Shown: positions 16,221 to 24,417 of the stretch, piece after piece
How positions within the stretch are numbered: position 1 is the first letter of the stretch
Layout: each line of letters begins with the position of its first letter
Source: Amycolatopsis mediterranei
GTDB lineage: Bacteria > Actinomycetota > Actinomycetes > Mycobacteriales > Pseudonocardiaceae
Length of the DNA: 64,000 nt
Direction: 5' to 3'
NCBI RefSeq assembly: GCF_026017845.1
Contig: NZ_CP100416.1
Span: 10,448,081 to 10,512,080, forward strand
Program-made: the position numbers and the translations under genes
Notes under the pieces: model-generated
Told to the model about the DNA's origin: nothing
Seen by the model: only the letters and a program-made list of their open reading frames with translations
Databases searched by the model: none

Positions 16221-17159
16221 ATGATCGAGGCAACGGGCCTCACCAAACGGTACGGAAAAACGCTGGCGGTGAACAACCTGTCGTTCTCCGTGGCCGCGGG
16301 CCAGGTCACCGGCTTCCTCGGTCCGAACGGGGCGGGCAAGTCCACCACCATGCGGATGATCCTTGGCCTGGACAACCCGACGGGCGGCCAGGTCACCATC
16401 GGGGGCAAGAAGTACCACGACCTCAAGGAACCGCTGCGCACCGTCGGCGCGCTGCTCGACGCGAAGTGGGTGCACCCCAACCGTTCGGCGCGCGCCCACC
16501 TGCAGTGGATGGCGAAGTCCAACCGCATCCCGGCGGCCCGCGTCGAAGAGGTGCTCGACACCGTCGGCCTCACCAGCGTGGCCGGCAAGCGCGCCGGCGG
16601 GTTCTCGCTCGGCATGTCGCAGCGGCTCGGCATCGCGGCCGCGCTGCTCGGTGACCCGGAGGTCCTGCTGTTCGACGAGCCGGTGAACGGCCTCGACCCG
16701 GAGGGCATCCTCTGGATCCGGAAGTTCATGCACCGGCTGGCCGAGGAAGGCCGCACGGTCTTCGTGTCGAGCCATCTGCTTTCGGAGATGGCGCTGACCG
16801 CGAGCAACCTCGTGGTGATCGGCCGGGGGCAGCTGATTTCGCAGTCGTCCACCGAAGACTTCGTCGCCCGCGCGGCGGAGAACACGGTGAAGGTGCGGTC
16901 GCCGCAGCTGGCCGAGCTCCGGGACGCCCTGCAGCGGGCCAGCGCCGGGATCGCCGAGGAGGCGAACGCGCTCGTGGTGTCCGGGATGGACAGCGCCAAG
17001 ATCGGCGAGCTCGCCGCCGCCAACCGGATCGTGCTGCACGAGCTGAGCCCGCAGACCGGCTCGCTCGAGCAGGCCTTCATGCAGATCACCGGCGACTCCG
17101 TCGAGTACCACACCGGTCTCGACGCCGAGGCCCAGCACGTGCTCGAGTCCGCCAAGTAA
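16221..17159 (+). CDS. ABC transporter ATP-binding protein (BcrA/DrrA-type), cassette 1
   Basis: 312 residues. The nucleotide-binding domain has Walker A LGPNGAGKSTTMRM (near residue 35), signature SLGMSQRL, Walker B VLLFDEPVNGLDPEG and H-loop SSHLL. A C-terminal ~80-residue extension is typical of export ATPases of the bacitracin/daunorubicin resistance type. AGAGGAG precedes the ATG. It is followed at 17 bases by its permease. Nearly the same gene is repeated at 18035. The substrate is unknown; ABC-2 exporters of this kind often handle peptides, lipids or antibiotics. Confidence 0.93.
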   Translation: MIEATGLTKRYGKTLAVNNLSFSVAAGQVTGFLGPNGAGKSTTMRMILGLDNPTGGQVTIGGKKYHDLKEPLRTVGALLDAKWVHPNRSARAHLQWMAKSNRIPAARVEEVLDTVGLTSVAGKRAGGFSLGMSQRLGIAAALLGDPEVLLFDEPVNGLDPEGILWIRKFMHRLAEEGRTVFVSSHLLSEMALTASNLVVIGRGQLISQSSTEDFVARAAENTVKVRSPQLAELRDALQRASAGIAEEANALVVSGMDSAKIGELAAANRIVLHELSPQTGSLEQAFMQITGDSVEYHTGLDAEAQHVLESAK

Positions 17160-17176
17160 CCGGGGAAACCAAGATC

Positions 17177-17926
17177 ATGAACCTGCTCGCGGTCGAACGC
17201 ATCAAACTGTTCAGCACCCGCTCGCCGTGGTGGTGCGCCATCATCACCCTGGCCCTGACCATCGGCTTCGCGGCCATCCTGGCCGGCGCGTCGTCCGCCG
17301 ACACGCCCATCGCGCTGTCGGCCACCCAATTCGGCGGCTCCCAGTTCGGCATCGCCGTCGTCATGGTGCTCGCCGCGCTCGCGGTGACCACCGAATACCG
17401 CTTCAACACCATCCGCACGACGTTCCAGGCGGTGCCGCACCGCTCGCCGGCGCTGATCGCCAAGGCCGTCGTCGTCGCGGTGGTGGCGCTGGTGATCGGC
17501 GAGATCGGCGCCTTCGGCGCGCTGGGCCTCGCCATGCTCATGCGGCCGAACGACGGCCTGGGCCTGCACAGCACCCAAGACTGGCTGAACGTCGCCGGGC
17601 TGGGGCCGGTCTTCGCGATCAGCGCCGTGCTCGCGATGGCGCTCGGGGTCCTCATCCGGCACAGCGCCGGAGCGATCGCCCTGCTGCTCATCTACTACTT
17701 GGCCGTGGAAGAGCTGGTGCAGATCATCCCGAAGGTCGGGCACCACATCCACGAGTGGCTGCCGTTCAACGTGGCGAACAAATTCCTCCGCGGCTCCGCG
17801 GTCGTCGACGGCCCCGCGCCGTCGGACTCGCCGCTGAGCCCCGGCTGGGCGCTGGCGTACTTCGCCGGCATCGCGCTCGTGTTCCTGCTCGTCGCGCTCG
17901 GGGTCGCGAAAAAGCGGGACGCATAG
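17177..17926 (+). CDS. ABC-2 family permease, cassette 1
   Basis: 249 residues, six predicted membrane segments. The N terminus (NLLAVERIKLFSTRSPWW) is the characteristic amphipathic start of ABC-2 permeases, and TTEYRFNTIRTTFQAVP marks the first cytoplasmic loop. It pairs with the ATPase 17 bases upstream. A strong hairpin follows the stop. The permease at 18946 is its paralogue: ERIKLFSTR, FQAVP and the C-terminal VTARRDA/VAKKRDA motifs align. Confidence 0.9.
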   Translation: MNLLAVERIKLFSTRSPWWCAIITLALTIGFAAILAGASSADTPIALSATQFGGSQFGIAVVMVLAALAVTTEYRFNTIRTTFQAVPHRSPALIAKAVVVAVVALVIGEIGAFGALGLAMLMRPNDGLGLHSTQDWLNVAGLGPVFAISAVLAMALGVLIRHSAGAIALLLIYYLAVEELVQIIPKVGHHIHEWLPFNVANKFLRGSAVVDGPAPSDSPLSPGWALAYFAGIALVFLLVALGVAKKRDA

Positions 17927-17950
17927 GGGAGAAAAGGGGAAACAGGGGAA

Positions 17951-17999
17951 AACACCGGATCCGGGTCGCGCTGTCGGGGGGCGACCCGGATCCGGTGTT
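17951..17999 (+). terminator. Terminator between the two ABC cassettes
   Basis: A perfect 19-bp inverted repeat (AACACCGGATCCGGGTCGC and its complement) with an 11-base loop, followed by TT, starts 24 bases after the permease stop. It separates the two duplicated cassettes into distinct transcripts. Confidence 0.8.
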
Positions 18000-18034
18000 T
18001 CGCAGTAGGCTCCCCTGGACGAACGGGGGAGCCC

Positions 18035-18949
18035 ATGATCGAAGCGACCGCACTGACCAAGCGGTACGGCGTCACCACCGCGGTCAACGAACTGACGTTC
18101 ACCGCGCAGTCGGGGCGCGTCACCGGCTTCCTCGGCCCGAACGGCGCCGGCAAGTCCACGACGATGCGGCTGATCCTCGGCCTCGACCGCCCCGACGCGG
18201 GCCGGGTGCTCGTCGACGGCGTCCCGTACCGGCAGCTGAAAGATCCACTGAGGACGGTCGGTGCGATGCTGGACGCCACCTGGCGCCACCCCGGCCGCAG
18301 CGGGCGCGACCACCTGCGCTGGCTGGCCGCGACCAACGGCATCCCGGACAAGCGCGTCGAAGAGGTGCTGACGCTGGTCGGGCTGACGAGCGTCGGCAAC
18401 ACGCGCGTCCTGCAGTACTCGCTCGGCATGCAGCAGCGGCTCGGGATCGCCGCCGCCCTGCTCGGCGACCCGCGCGTGCTGCTGTTCGACGAGCCGGTGA
18501 ACGGCCTCGACCCCGAGGGCATGGCGTGGATCCGGCAGCTGCTGCACGCGCTGGCCGCCGAGGGCCGGACCGTGTTCGTGTCCAGCCACCTGCTGCCCGA
18601 GATGGCGCAGACCGCGCAGGACCTCGTCGTGATCGGCCGCGGCCGGCTGATCTACCAGGGCACCATGGACGAGTTCATCGCACAGACGAGTGAACACGGC
18701 GTGCGGGTGCGCACGCCGCACGCCGACCGGCTGCGGGCGGCGCTGACCGGGCAGGCCGAGTTCACCGAAGCCGACGGCGCCTTCGTGGTGTCCGGGGTGG
18801 ACAGTGACCGGATCGGGCAGCTCGCCTTCGACGCCGGCGCGACGCTGCACGAGCTGAGTCCCCTCACCGGCTCGCTCGAGCAGGCCTATCTCGACCTCAC
18901 CCGTGACGCCGTCGAGTTCGCGGTGCCGTCTTCGGAGGCCTCCCGATGA
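18035..18949 (+). CDS. ABC transporter ATP-binding protein (BcrA/DrrA-type), cassette 2
   Basis: 304 residues and plainly a duplicate of the 16221 gene: the same MIEAT-LTKRYG start, LGPNGAGKSTTMRL, SLGMQQRL, LLFDEPVNGLDPEG and SSHLLPEMAQTA, and a matching C-terminal extension ending in LTGSLEQAYLDLTRD. The stop overlaps the permease start by 4 bp (ATGA), tighter than in cassette 1. It begins 35 bases after the terminator, so its promoter must lie within or just after that hairpin. Confidence 0.93.
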   Translation: MIEATALTKRYGVTTAVNELTFTAQSGRVTGFLGPNGAGKSTTMRLILGLDRPDAGRVLVDGVPYRQLKDPLRTVGAMLDATWRHPGRSGRDHLRWLAATNGIPDKRVEEVLTLVGLTSVGNTRVLQYSLGMQQRLGIAAALLGDPRVLLFDEPVNGLDPEGMAWIRQLLHALAAEGRTVFVSSHLLPEMAQTAQDLVVIGRGRLIYQGTMDEFIAQTSEHGVRVRTPHADRLRAALTGQAEFTEADGAFVVSGVDSDRIGQLAFDAGATLHELSPLTGSLEQAYLDLTRDAVEFAVPSSEASR

Positions 18950-19701
18950 TCGCCAACCTGCTCCGCGCCGAGCGCATCAAGCTCTTCAGCACCCGCGCGC
19001 CCTGGTGGTGCCTGGCCATCGCGATCATCGCGCCGCTCGGCTTCACCGCGCTGTTCTTCGCGCTGGCCGGCCCGGAGATCCCGCCGACCGTCGGCAACAC
19101 CCAGCTCGCGAGCGGCAACGGCCGGACCGTGCTGCTCGTCCTCGCCGTCCTCGCCACGGCGTCGGAGTTCAACTGGGGCACCATGCGGCTGACGTTCCAG
19201 GCGGTGCCGAGCCGGGTGCCCGCCCTGCTGGCCAAGGTGGTGGTCATCGCCGCGCTCGGCGCGGTGCTGGGGTTGGTCGTGGGCTTCGGTTCCTGGGGGC
19301 TGGCGTCGCTCGTGCAGCCGGACGCCGACCTCGCGCTGCACTCGGCCGCAGCGTGGCGCTCGGTGCTCGGCCAGAGCCTGGTCTTCCTGTTCACCGCGGT
19401 CGCCGGGGTCGGCGTCGCACTCCTGCTGCGCAGCGTCGCCTTCGCGCTGACGGTGGTGCTCGTCTGGACGCAGGTGCTCGAAGGCGTGCTCGTCTTCATC
19501 CCGGGCGTGGGCAAGCACGTCTACCAGTGGATGCCGTTCCACGCCGCCGACGAGTTCGTCGGGGCGGCGGGCTTCTCCACCGGGCCGCTGCAGCTGCCGT
19601 CCGCGCCGCTCGGTCCGTGGGGCTACGCCGGTTACTTCGCGGCCATCACCGTTGCCCTGTTCGTGGCCGGCGTACTCGTCACGGCACGGCGCGACGCCTG
19701 A
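18946..19701 (+). CDS. ABC-2 family permease, cassette 2
   Basis: 251 residues, six membrane segments, starting LLRAERIKLFSTRAPWW and containing SEFNWGTMRLTFQAVPSR. It is homologous to the cassette 1 permease but clearly diverged in the periplasmic-facing segments, which could mean a different substrate. It is translationally coupled to its ATPase. No clear intrinsic terminator follows; a GCGGT/ACCGC hairpin at 19710-19725 is followed by A residues, not T. Confidence 0.9.
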   Translation: MIANLLRAERIKLFSTRAPWWCLAIAIIAPLGFTALFFALAGPEIPPTVGNTQLASGNGRTVLLVLAVLATASEFNWGTMRLTFQAVPSRVPALLAKVVVIAALGAVLGLVVGFGSWGLASLVQPDADLALHSAAAWRSVLGQSLVFLFTAVAGVGVALLLRSVAFALTVVLVWTQVLEGVLVFIPGVGKHVYQWMPFHAADEFVGAAGFSTGPLQLPSAPLGPWGYAGYFAAITVALFVAGVLVTARRDA

Positions 19702-19843
19702 GCGTGACGGCGGTCTCAATACCGCAAAAAACCTTGTTAACAAAAGGTGAAACAGCTGTGGCTTCTCTCACAGGCGCCGGACATACTGCTATGACCAGGC
19801 AAGATTCATAAGGGAACGCACCGGACCCGTCTGAACTCCCCCT

Positions 19844-19854
19844 GGAGGTGATCC
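19844..19854 (+). promoter_or_regulatory. Perfect Shine-Dalgarno with a TTG start
   Basis: GGAGGTGATCC is a complete match to the anti-Shine-Dalgarno at the 16S rRNA 3' end and lies directly before the TTG at 19855 (6 bases from GGAGG). It decides the start of the following gene. The 19702-19854 gap also contains an AT-rich palindrome TTGTTAACAA (19734-19743), a possible regulatory site. Confidence 0.8.
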
Positions 19855-20430
19855 TTGACGGTGGACACCGGTCAAGAATTGGGCAACACGATTCCGCGAG
19901 CCCGCGCCGAAGACGACGCTCCCCGGCTCGAACCGATGCTGGACCTCGAATGGTCACGGGCCATCGAACTCCCGCAGGCCGCCATGACGGCGGCGAGCCC
20001 CGCCGAACTGCGCCGGGCGTGGGTGCACCGCGCGCCCGAAGACACCGTACTGGCCCTGTTCCGCGCTTCGGCCGGGATGTCGGGTCCGATCCCCGCGCCG
20101 TGGTGGCTGCGCGCGATGGCGGACGGCAAGCTCGATTCGCGGGATCAGGGTTTCCGCGTCGAGGACCGGATCGCGCAACTGCTCGGCCCGCGCCCGGGGT
20201 GGGAATTCGTCCCCTGGGCCGCGGACGGCGAATCCGGCTACTGGGAGTTCATGCCGTCCGAACGCGGGAAATCGGGGCACGCGATTCCCACGACGGTGAT
20301 GAACACCGACCGGCACCCGGGCTGGATCGACGTCCTCCCCGCGCACACCGGGCGGACGCCGGATCCGATCCCGGTGGCGGGTCTGGCCGGGCTGCGGTCT
20401 CGTCTCGGGGTGTTCGAAGCCGTTCGCTAG
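19855..20430 (+). CDS. Conserved hypothetical protein, TTG start
   Basis: 191 residues, soluble, acidic, no signal peptide. I see a helical first half (EWSRAIELPQAAMTAASPAELRR begins after a Pro-rich start) and repeated tryptophans (PWWLRAM, WEFVPWAADG, GYWEFMP). No known motif. The TTG start is supported by the exceptionally strong Shine-Dalgarno; no better ATG or GTG exists nearby. It stands alone between the ABC cassettes and trmB. Function unknown. Confidence 0.7.
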   Translation: MTVDTGQELGNTIPRARAEDDAPRLEPMLDLEWSRAIELPQAAMTAASPAELRRAWVHRAPEDTVLALFRASAGMSGPIPAPWWLRAMADGKLDSRDQGFRVEDRIAQLLGPRPGWEFVPWAADGESGYWEFMPSERGKSGHAIPTTVMNTDRHPGWIDVLPAHTGRTPDPIPVAGLAGLRSRLGVFEAVR

Positions 20431-20492
20431 TCCATCCATGCCCCCGCCACCACCCTCAACGGAGGCGCTGCGCGCCCGGCTACATTCGGCGG

Positions 20493-21188
20493 GTGGAAAA
20501 CGAGCACCAACCCCGGCTGCGCAGCGTGGTCAGCTACGTCAAGCGCGGCGGCCGGATGACCGTCGGGCAGCAGCGCGCTTGGGATGAACTGTGGCCCGAG
20601 CTGGGCCGCACGGTGAGCGAGCTGCCCGCGGGGCCGCTGGACTTCACCGCGTGGTTCGGCCGCGAGGCGCCGGTGATGCTGGAGATCGGCTCCGGCATGG
20701 GCGAAACGACGTCGCAGCTGGCCGCCGCGGCGCCGGAGCTCAACTACGTCGCGGCCGAGGTCTACGACCCGGGCCTCGGCCAGCTGATGCTGCGCGCCGA
20801 AAAGCTCGGCGTCGAAAACCTGCGGCTGCTGCACGGGGACGCCGTCGTGCTGCTGACCGAGCACGTCGAGCCGGACTCGCTGCACGGCGTGCGGCTGTTC
20901 TTCCCGGACCCGTGGCCGAAGAAGAAGCACCACAAGCGACGGATCGTGTCGCCGTCGTTCGCCGCCCTCGTCGCCTCCCGGCTCGCGCCGGGCGGCACCT
21001 TCCACATGGCGACCGACTGGGAGAACTACGCCGAGCAGATGCTCGAGGTCTGCTCCGCGGAACCGGCGCTGCGCAACCGGTACGACGGCTGGGCGCCGCG
21101 GCCGGAGTGGCGGCCGGTGACGAAGTTCGAGCAGCGCGCGGACGTCGAAGGCCGCGTCTCGCACGACTTGATCTTCGAACGACGCTGA
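20493..21188 (+). CDS. trmB: tRNA (guanine-N7-)-methyltransferase
   Basis: 231 residues, the normal TrmB length. The enzyme methylates G46 in the variable loop of tRNAs using SAM. Seen: SAM motif LEIGSGMGETT (near residue 70), AAEVYDPG, the family hallmark FPDPWPKKKHHKRR, and the C-terminal TKFEQR block. GTG at 20493 gives a start just ahead of the conserved LRSVVSYVKRGGRMT. The gene ends at a bidirectional hairpin shared with the convergent ABC permease gene. Confidence 0.96.
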   Translation: MENEHQPRLRSVVSYVKRGGRMTVGQQRAWDELWPELGRTVSELPAGPLDFTAWFGREAPVMLEIGSGMGETTSQLAAAAPELNYVAAEVYDPGLGQLMLRAEKLGVENLRLLHGDAVVLLTEHVEPDSLHGVRLFFPDPWPKKKHHKRRIVSPSFAALVASRLAPGGTFHMATDWENYAEQMLEVCSAEPALRNRYDGWAPRPEWRPVTKFEQRADVEGRVSHDLIFERR

Positions 21189-21199
21189 TTCCGGGAAAG

Positions 21200-21248
21200 G
21201 CTGAAGGGGACTCTCTCCGGATCCCCTGCGGAGAAAGTCCCCTTCAGC
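21200..21248. terminator. Bidirectional terminator between trmB and the FtsX-type permease
   Basis: Arms GCTGAAGGGGACT / AGTCCCCTTCAGC, extended inwards by TCTCCG/CGGAGA with one bulge, sit between two convergent genes. Confidence 0.75.
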
Positions 21249-21296
21249 TCACTACCCCCGGTATCCGCTCCGGCCCCGACTCCAGGAGCGGACGCC

Positions 21297-23546
21297 TCAT
21301 TCCTCGGCGAGCGGTTCGGCCTGGACCCGCTTCAGTGCGGGCGTGCAGACCGATGCGCCGAGCAGGGCCACCCCGACCCCGAGCACGACCGGCGCCAGCA
21401 GCCACGGGCTGAGCACGATGCCGCGCTCGTCGACCATGCTGTAGAGCCCAACACCGACCAGTACCCCGACGATTCCCGCGCCGATGGTGGCGACCAGCGC
21501 CGGCAGCGCGGCTTCCATCCGCAACGCCCTCGCCAGCACCCGCACCGGCGTGCCCGCGGCCATCAGCGCGCCGAACGTGCGGCGGCGGTCCATCACCGAA
21601 CCGGCCGTCGCGACCGCGGCACTGCAGCCGGCCAGGATCCCCGCCGCGAGCAGCCCGATCACCGTGACCCGGCGCAGGTCGCCGAGCTGGGTCTGCTGGT
21701 TGAACAGGTACTGGTCGCGGCTGCCGACCTCCGCGCCCGCCGCCGGGCCGGCCAACGCCGTCCGGACGGTCTCGCGGTTCGCGTCGGTGGTCGGCGCGAC
21801 GACGGTGTAGTCCTTCGGCGTGAAGCCGTCCGGCAGCGCGGCCGGATCGACGACGAATGAGCCGGACAGGTCGGCGTCGGGGTAGTGGACGGCTTCCACC
21901 CGCGTCCCCGACTTCGCGGTCACCGCCGGGCCGTCCCAGCTCGCGGCGAGCTTGTACTGCGCCAGGTCGATCGCCGAGTCGCCGAAGACGGCCGGGCCGC
22001 CCGCGCAGTTCTCCGGCGTGAGCCCGAAGCGGGTCAGCTTGACGGCGTCGGCGCAGGTCAGCACCAGCGCGCGGTGGCCGTAGCGGTTGTCGCCCGTGCC
22101 CTTGACGAGGTAGACCTCGCCGACCGCGACCGCCTTCTCGGACTGGCCGTACTTCTGCAGGGCGGCGTTGGCCTGGTCGGCGATCTTGCCCGCGTGCCCG
22201 CTGTCGGTGTCGACGTAGAGCACGGGGTCGGCGAAGGAGCGGCCGCCGCCGGCCATGGATTCGAACGTCGGCAGCAGCGTCAGCGCCATCGACCCGGCGA
22301 ACACCGCCAGCACGATCCCGGCGGACGCCCGGTAGGCGCCCTTCGGGTCGTCACGCAGGCGGCGGCCGGCGAGCAGCGCGGACGGGCGCCGCCAGATCCG
22401 GACGAACGTGCCACCGACCGCCGACGTCACCCACGGCCCCACGATGGCGGCCGAGCCGACCAGGAAGAACAGGCCCGCCATGACCAGCCCGATGCCACCG
22501 GTCTGCTTCACCGTCGTCACGGCGATGAGGAAGAACGCCCCGGCCGCGGGCAGGGCCAGCAGCCGCCACCAGTGCAACGGCTTCTTCGTGTGGCCACCGG
22601 TCGCGAACAGCGGGTTCTTGAGGACGCGGCGCAGACCGAGGACGCCGGCCAGTACCACGAGCACCGGGATGGCCAGGACGATGAACACCGTCAGGCCGAC
22701 CGGCAGCGCGAAGTCGGACGCGAGCCAGGTGCCGCCGGCCCACGGGACGAACGACGCGAGGCCGTGCAGCGCCGGGCTGATCAGCAGGCCGAGCAGCGCG
22801 CCGATGCCTGCCGACAACGTGGTCTCGGCGGCCACCATGTTCGTGACCTGCCCCGGCGTCGCGCCGGCCAGCCGGATCGCGGCGAGCCGCCGTTCCCGCC
22901 GGGCCGCGGTCAGCCGGGCCGACGACGCGACCAGCACCAGGCTCGGCACCAGCAGCACGATGATCCCGACCCAGGACAGCAGCATGAGCAGGGCGTCCGG
23001 GCGCGCCTTCCCGCTCGGGAAGGCCGGCACCTGCGAAACGTGCTCCGGCATCGCGTCCGCCGTGTGCCCGGTCAGCGCGACGAGCTGCTCGGGGAACCGG
23101 AGGCCGTCTTCGCCGAGCGCGCCGACGGGCTTGCCGAACCGGTCGCCGAGCTGCCCGGCCGGGTTGGCCTGCAGGAGCCGGCCCAGCGCGGGCGACACGA
23201 CGGTCTCGCCCGGCCCGGGCAGCTGCGGCACGCCCGGCGGCAGCTGGATCTCGGCCGCGGTGGCCCCGGACGTCAGCGCGACGTCGACCCGGATGATCTG
23301 CTGACCGTCGAAGTAGTCCTTCGACGAGCTGAAGAGCAGCTTGACCGGGCCGTCGGAGCCGCGGCTGTAGAACTGCTCGCCCTGCCAGAGGGCCCGCTGT
23401 TCGCGGTTCTGGGTGGCGAACGGCAGCGTCGCCAGCAGCAGCACCAGCCCGGTCGCGACGGCCACCCCGATCGCGGTGAGGATCGCCGACGTCCGGGTCC
23501 GCCGGTCCACCCGCAGCACCCGCAGGGCGATCTGGAGGGAGTTCAC
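21297..23546 (-). CDS. FtsX-like ABC transporter permease
   Basis: 749 residues. Layout: one N-terminal membrane segment (ILTAIGVAVATGLVLLLATL), a large extracytoplasmic domain, then FtsX-type triple segments around residues 215-360, further segments, a second extracytoplasmic domain and a final FtsX triplet (VIGLLAAGILAGCSAAVATA onward). The two-FtsX-domain layout is that of MacB-type mechanotransmission transporters in Gram-positives, which commonly act in antimicrobial peptide resistance or signalling. The GTG overlaps the ATPase stop. It is divergent from a two-component system, a classical pairing. Confidence 0.9.
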   Translation of the reverse strand: MNSLQIALRVLRVDRRTRTSAILTAIGVAVATGLVLLLATLPFATQNREQRALWQGEQFYSRGSDGPVKLLFSSSKDYFDGQQIIRVDVALTSGATAAEIQLPPGVPQLPGPGETVVSPALGRLLQANPAGQLGDRFGKPVGALGEDGLRFPEQLVALTGHTADAMPEHVSQVPAFPSGKARPDALLMLLSWVGIIVLLVPSLVLVASSARLTAARRERRLAAIRLAGATPGQVTNMVAAETTLSAGIGALLGLLISPALHGLASFVPWAGGTWLASDFALPVGLTVFIVLAIPVLVVLAGVLGLRRVLKNPLFATGGHTKKPLHWWRLLALPAAGAFFLIAVTTVKQTGGIGLVMAGLFFLVGSAAIVGPWVTSAVGGTFVRIWRRPSALLAGRRLRDDPKGAYRASAGIVLAVFAGSMALTLLPTFESMAGGGRSFADPVLYVDTDSGHAGKIADQANAALQKYGQSEKAVAVGEVYLVKGTGDNRYGHRALVLTCADAVKLTRFGLTPENCAGGPAVFGDSAIDLAQYKLAASWDGPAVTAKSGTRVEAVHYPDADLSGSFVVDPAALPDGFTPKDYTVVAPTTDANRETVRTALAGPAAGAEVGSRDQYLFNQQTQLGDLRRVTVIGLLAAGILAGCSAAVATAGSVMDRRRTFGALMAAGTPVRVLARALRMEAALPALVATIGAGIVGVLVGVGLYSMVDERGIVLSPWLLAPVVLGVGVALLGASVCTPALKRVQAEPLAEE

Positions 23547-24244
23547 GCCGCCAGCCTCGTCGCGATCAGGCCGTCGCGGATGGCGACGGTCTTCGGCATC
23601 GACTCGGCCAGCTCGCGGTCGTGCGTCACCACGAGCACCGCGGCGCCGGTCTCGTGGGCGGCGCCGAGGAGGGCGTCCATCGTCTCGCGGCCGGTGCGCG
23701 TGTCGAGCGCGCCGGTCGGCTCGTCGGCGAAGATCACCTTCGGCCGATGGGTCAGCGCCCGCGCGATCGCGACGCGCTGGGCCTCGCCGCCGGAGAGCTC
23801 GCCGGGACGGCGGCGCTCCTTGCCGGCCAGGCCGAGCCGCGAAAGCCACTGGCGGCCGGCGTCGATGGCCTCCTTGCGGCCGAGCCCGGCCAGCAGCGAC
23901 GGCAGCGCGACGTTCTCTTCGGCCGACAGCTCCGCGACCAGCATCCCCGACTGGAAGACGAACCCGAACTCGGTCCGGCGCAGTTCGCTGCGCTTCTTCT
24001 CGCCGAGGTGGTCGATCCGCTGCCCGCTCAGGAAGATCTGCCCGTCGTCGGCCCGGAGGATGCCGGCCAGGACGTGCAGCAGCGACGTCTTCCCCGAGCC
24101 GGACGGCCCGACGATGGCGACGGCGTCCCGCGGCTGGATGTCGATGTCGATGCCGGCCAGGGCGTGCTGGGTGCCGTAGCGCTTCACCAGCCCGCGGCCG
24201 GACAGCACCGGGCCGTTCGTCGCGTGTGGCGTGTTCGGGTCCAC
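23543..24244 (-). CDS. ABC transporter ATP-binding protein (MacB/LolD-type)
   Basis: 233 residues. Walker A GPSGSGKTS, Q-loop FVFQSGMLV, signature LSGGEAQRVAIARAL, Walker B VIFADEPTGALD and H-loop VTHD are all intact. GTG at 24244 is chosen because GGGAG precedes it at a good distance; in-frame upstream codons (to 24382) run through the intergenic palindrome and lack homology. It energises the overlapping FtsX-like permease. Confidence 0.93.
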   Translation of the reverse strand: MDPNTPHATNGPVLSGRGLVKRYGTQHALAGIDIDIQPRDAVAIVGPSGSGKTSLLHVLAGILRADDGQIFLSGQRIDHLGEKKRSELRRTEFGFVFQSGMLVAELSAEENVALPSLLAGLGRKEAIDAGRQWLSRLGLAGKERRRPGELSGGEAQRVAIARALTHRPKVIFADEPTGALDTRTGRETMDALLGAAHETGAAVLVVTHDRELAESMPKTVAIRDGLIATRLAA

Positions 24245-24341
24245 GAGGTTCTCCCTGCGGTCTCGGATCTTGATGCCGACGAGCCTCGCCGAGAGCCGGG
24301 GGTGTCCACTTCGGGCAGACGGCCAGTCCCGCCCCGGCCCG

Positions 24342-24361
24342 CCTCGGCCGATCGGCCGAGG
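24342..24361. promoter_or_regulatory. Perfect 20-bp palindrome in a divergent promoter region
   Basis: The half-site CCTCGGCCGA and its exact complement meet without a spacer, between the MacB-type ABC operon (leftwards) and the histidine kinase gene (rightwards). It is a candidate binding site for the adjacent response regulator. Confidence 0.5.
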
Positions 24362-24406
24362 GGGCGCGGGCCACTCGGCCAAGGTGCGGGGACGGGGGAA
24401 TCACGT

Positions 24407-24417
24407 AACGTCACGTT
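24407..24417. promoter_or_regulatory. AACGT-C-ACGTT palindrome abutting the kinase start
   Basis: An 11-bp palindrome ends immediately before the GTG at 24418. There is no room for a ribosome binding site, so the kinase mRNA may be leaderless and the palindrome would overlap its promoter. Confidence 0.4.
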
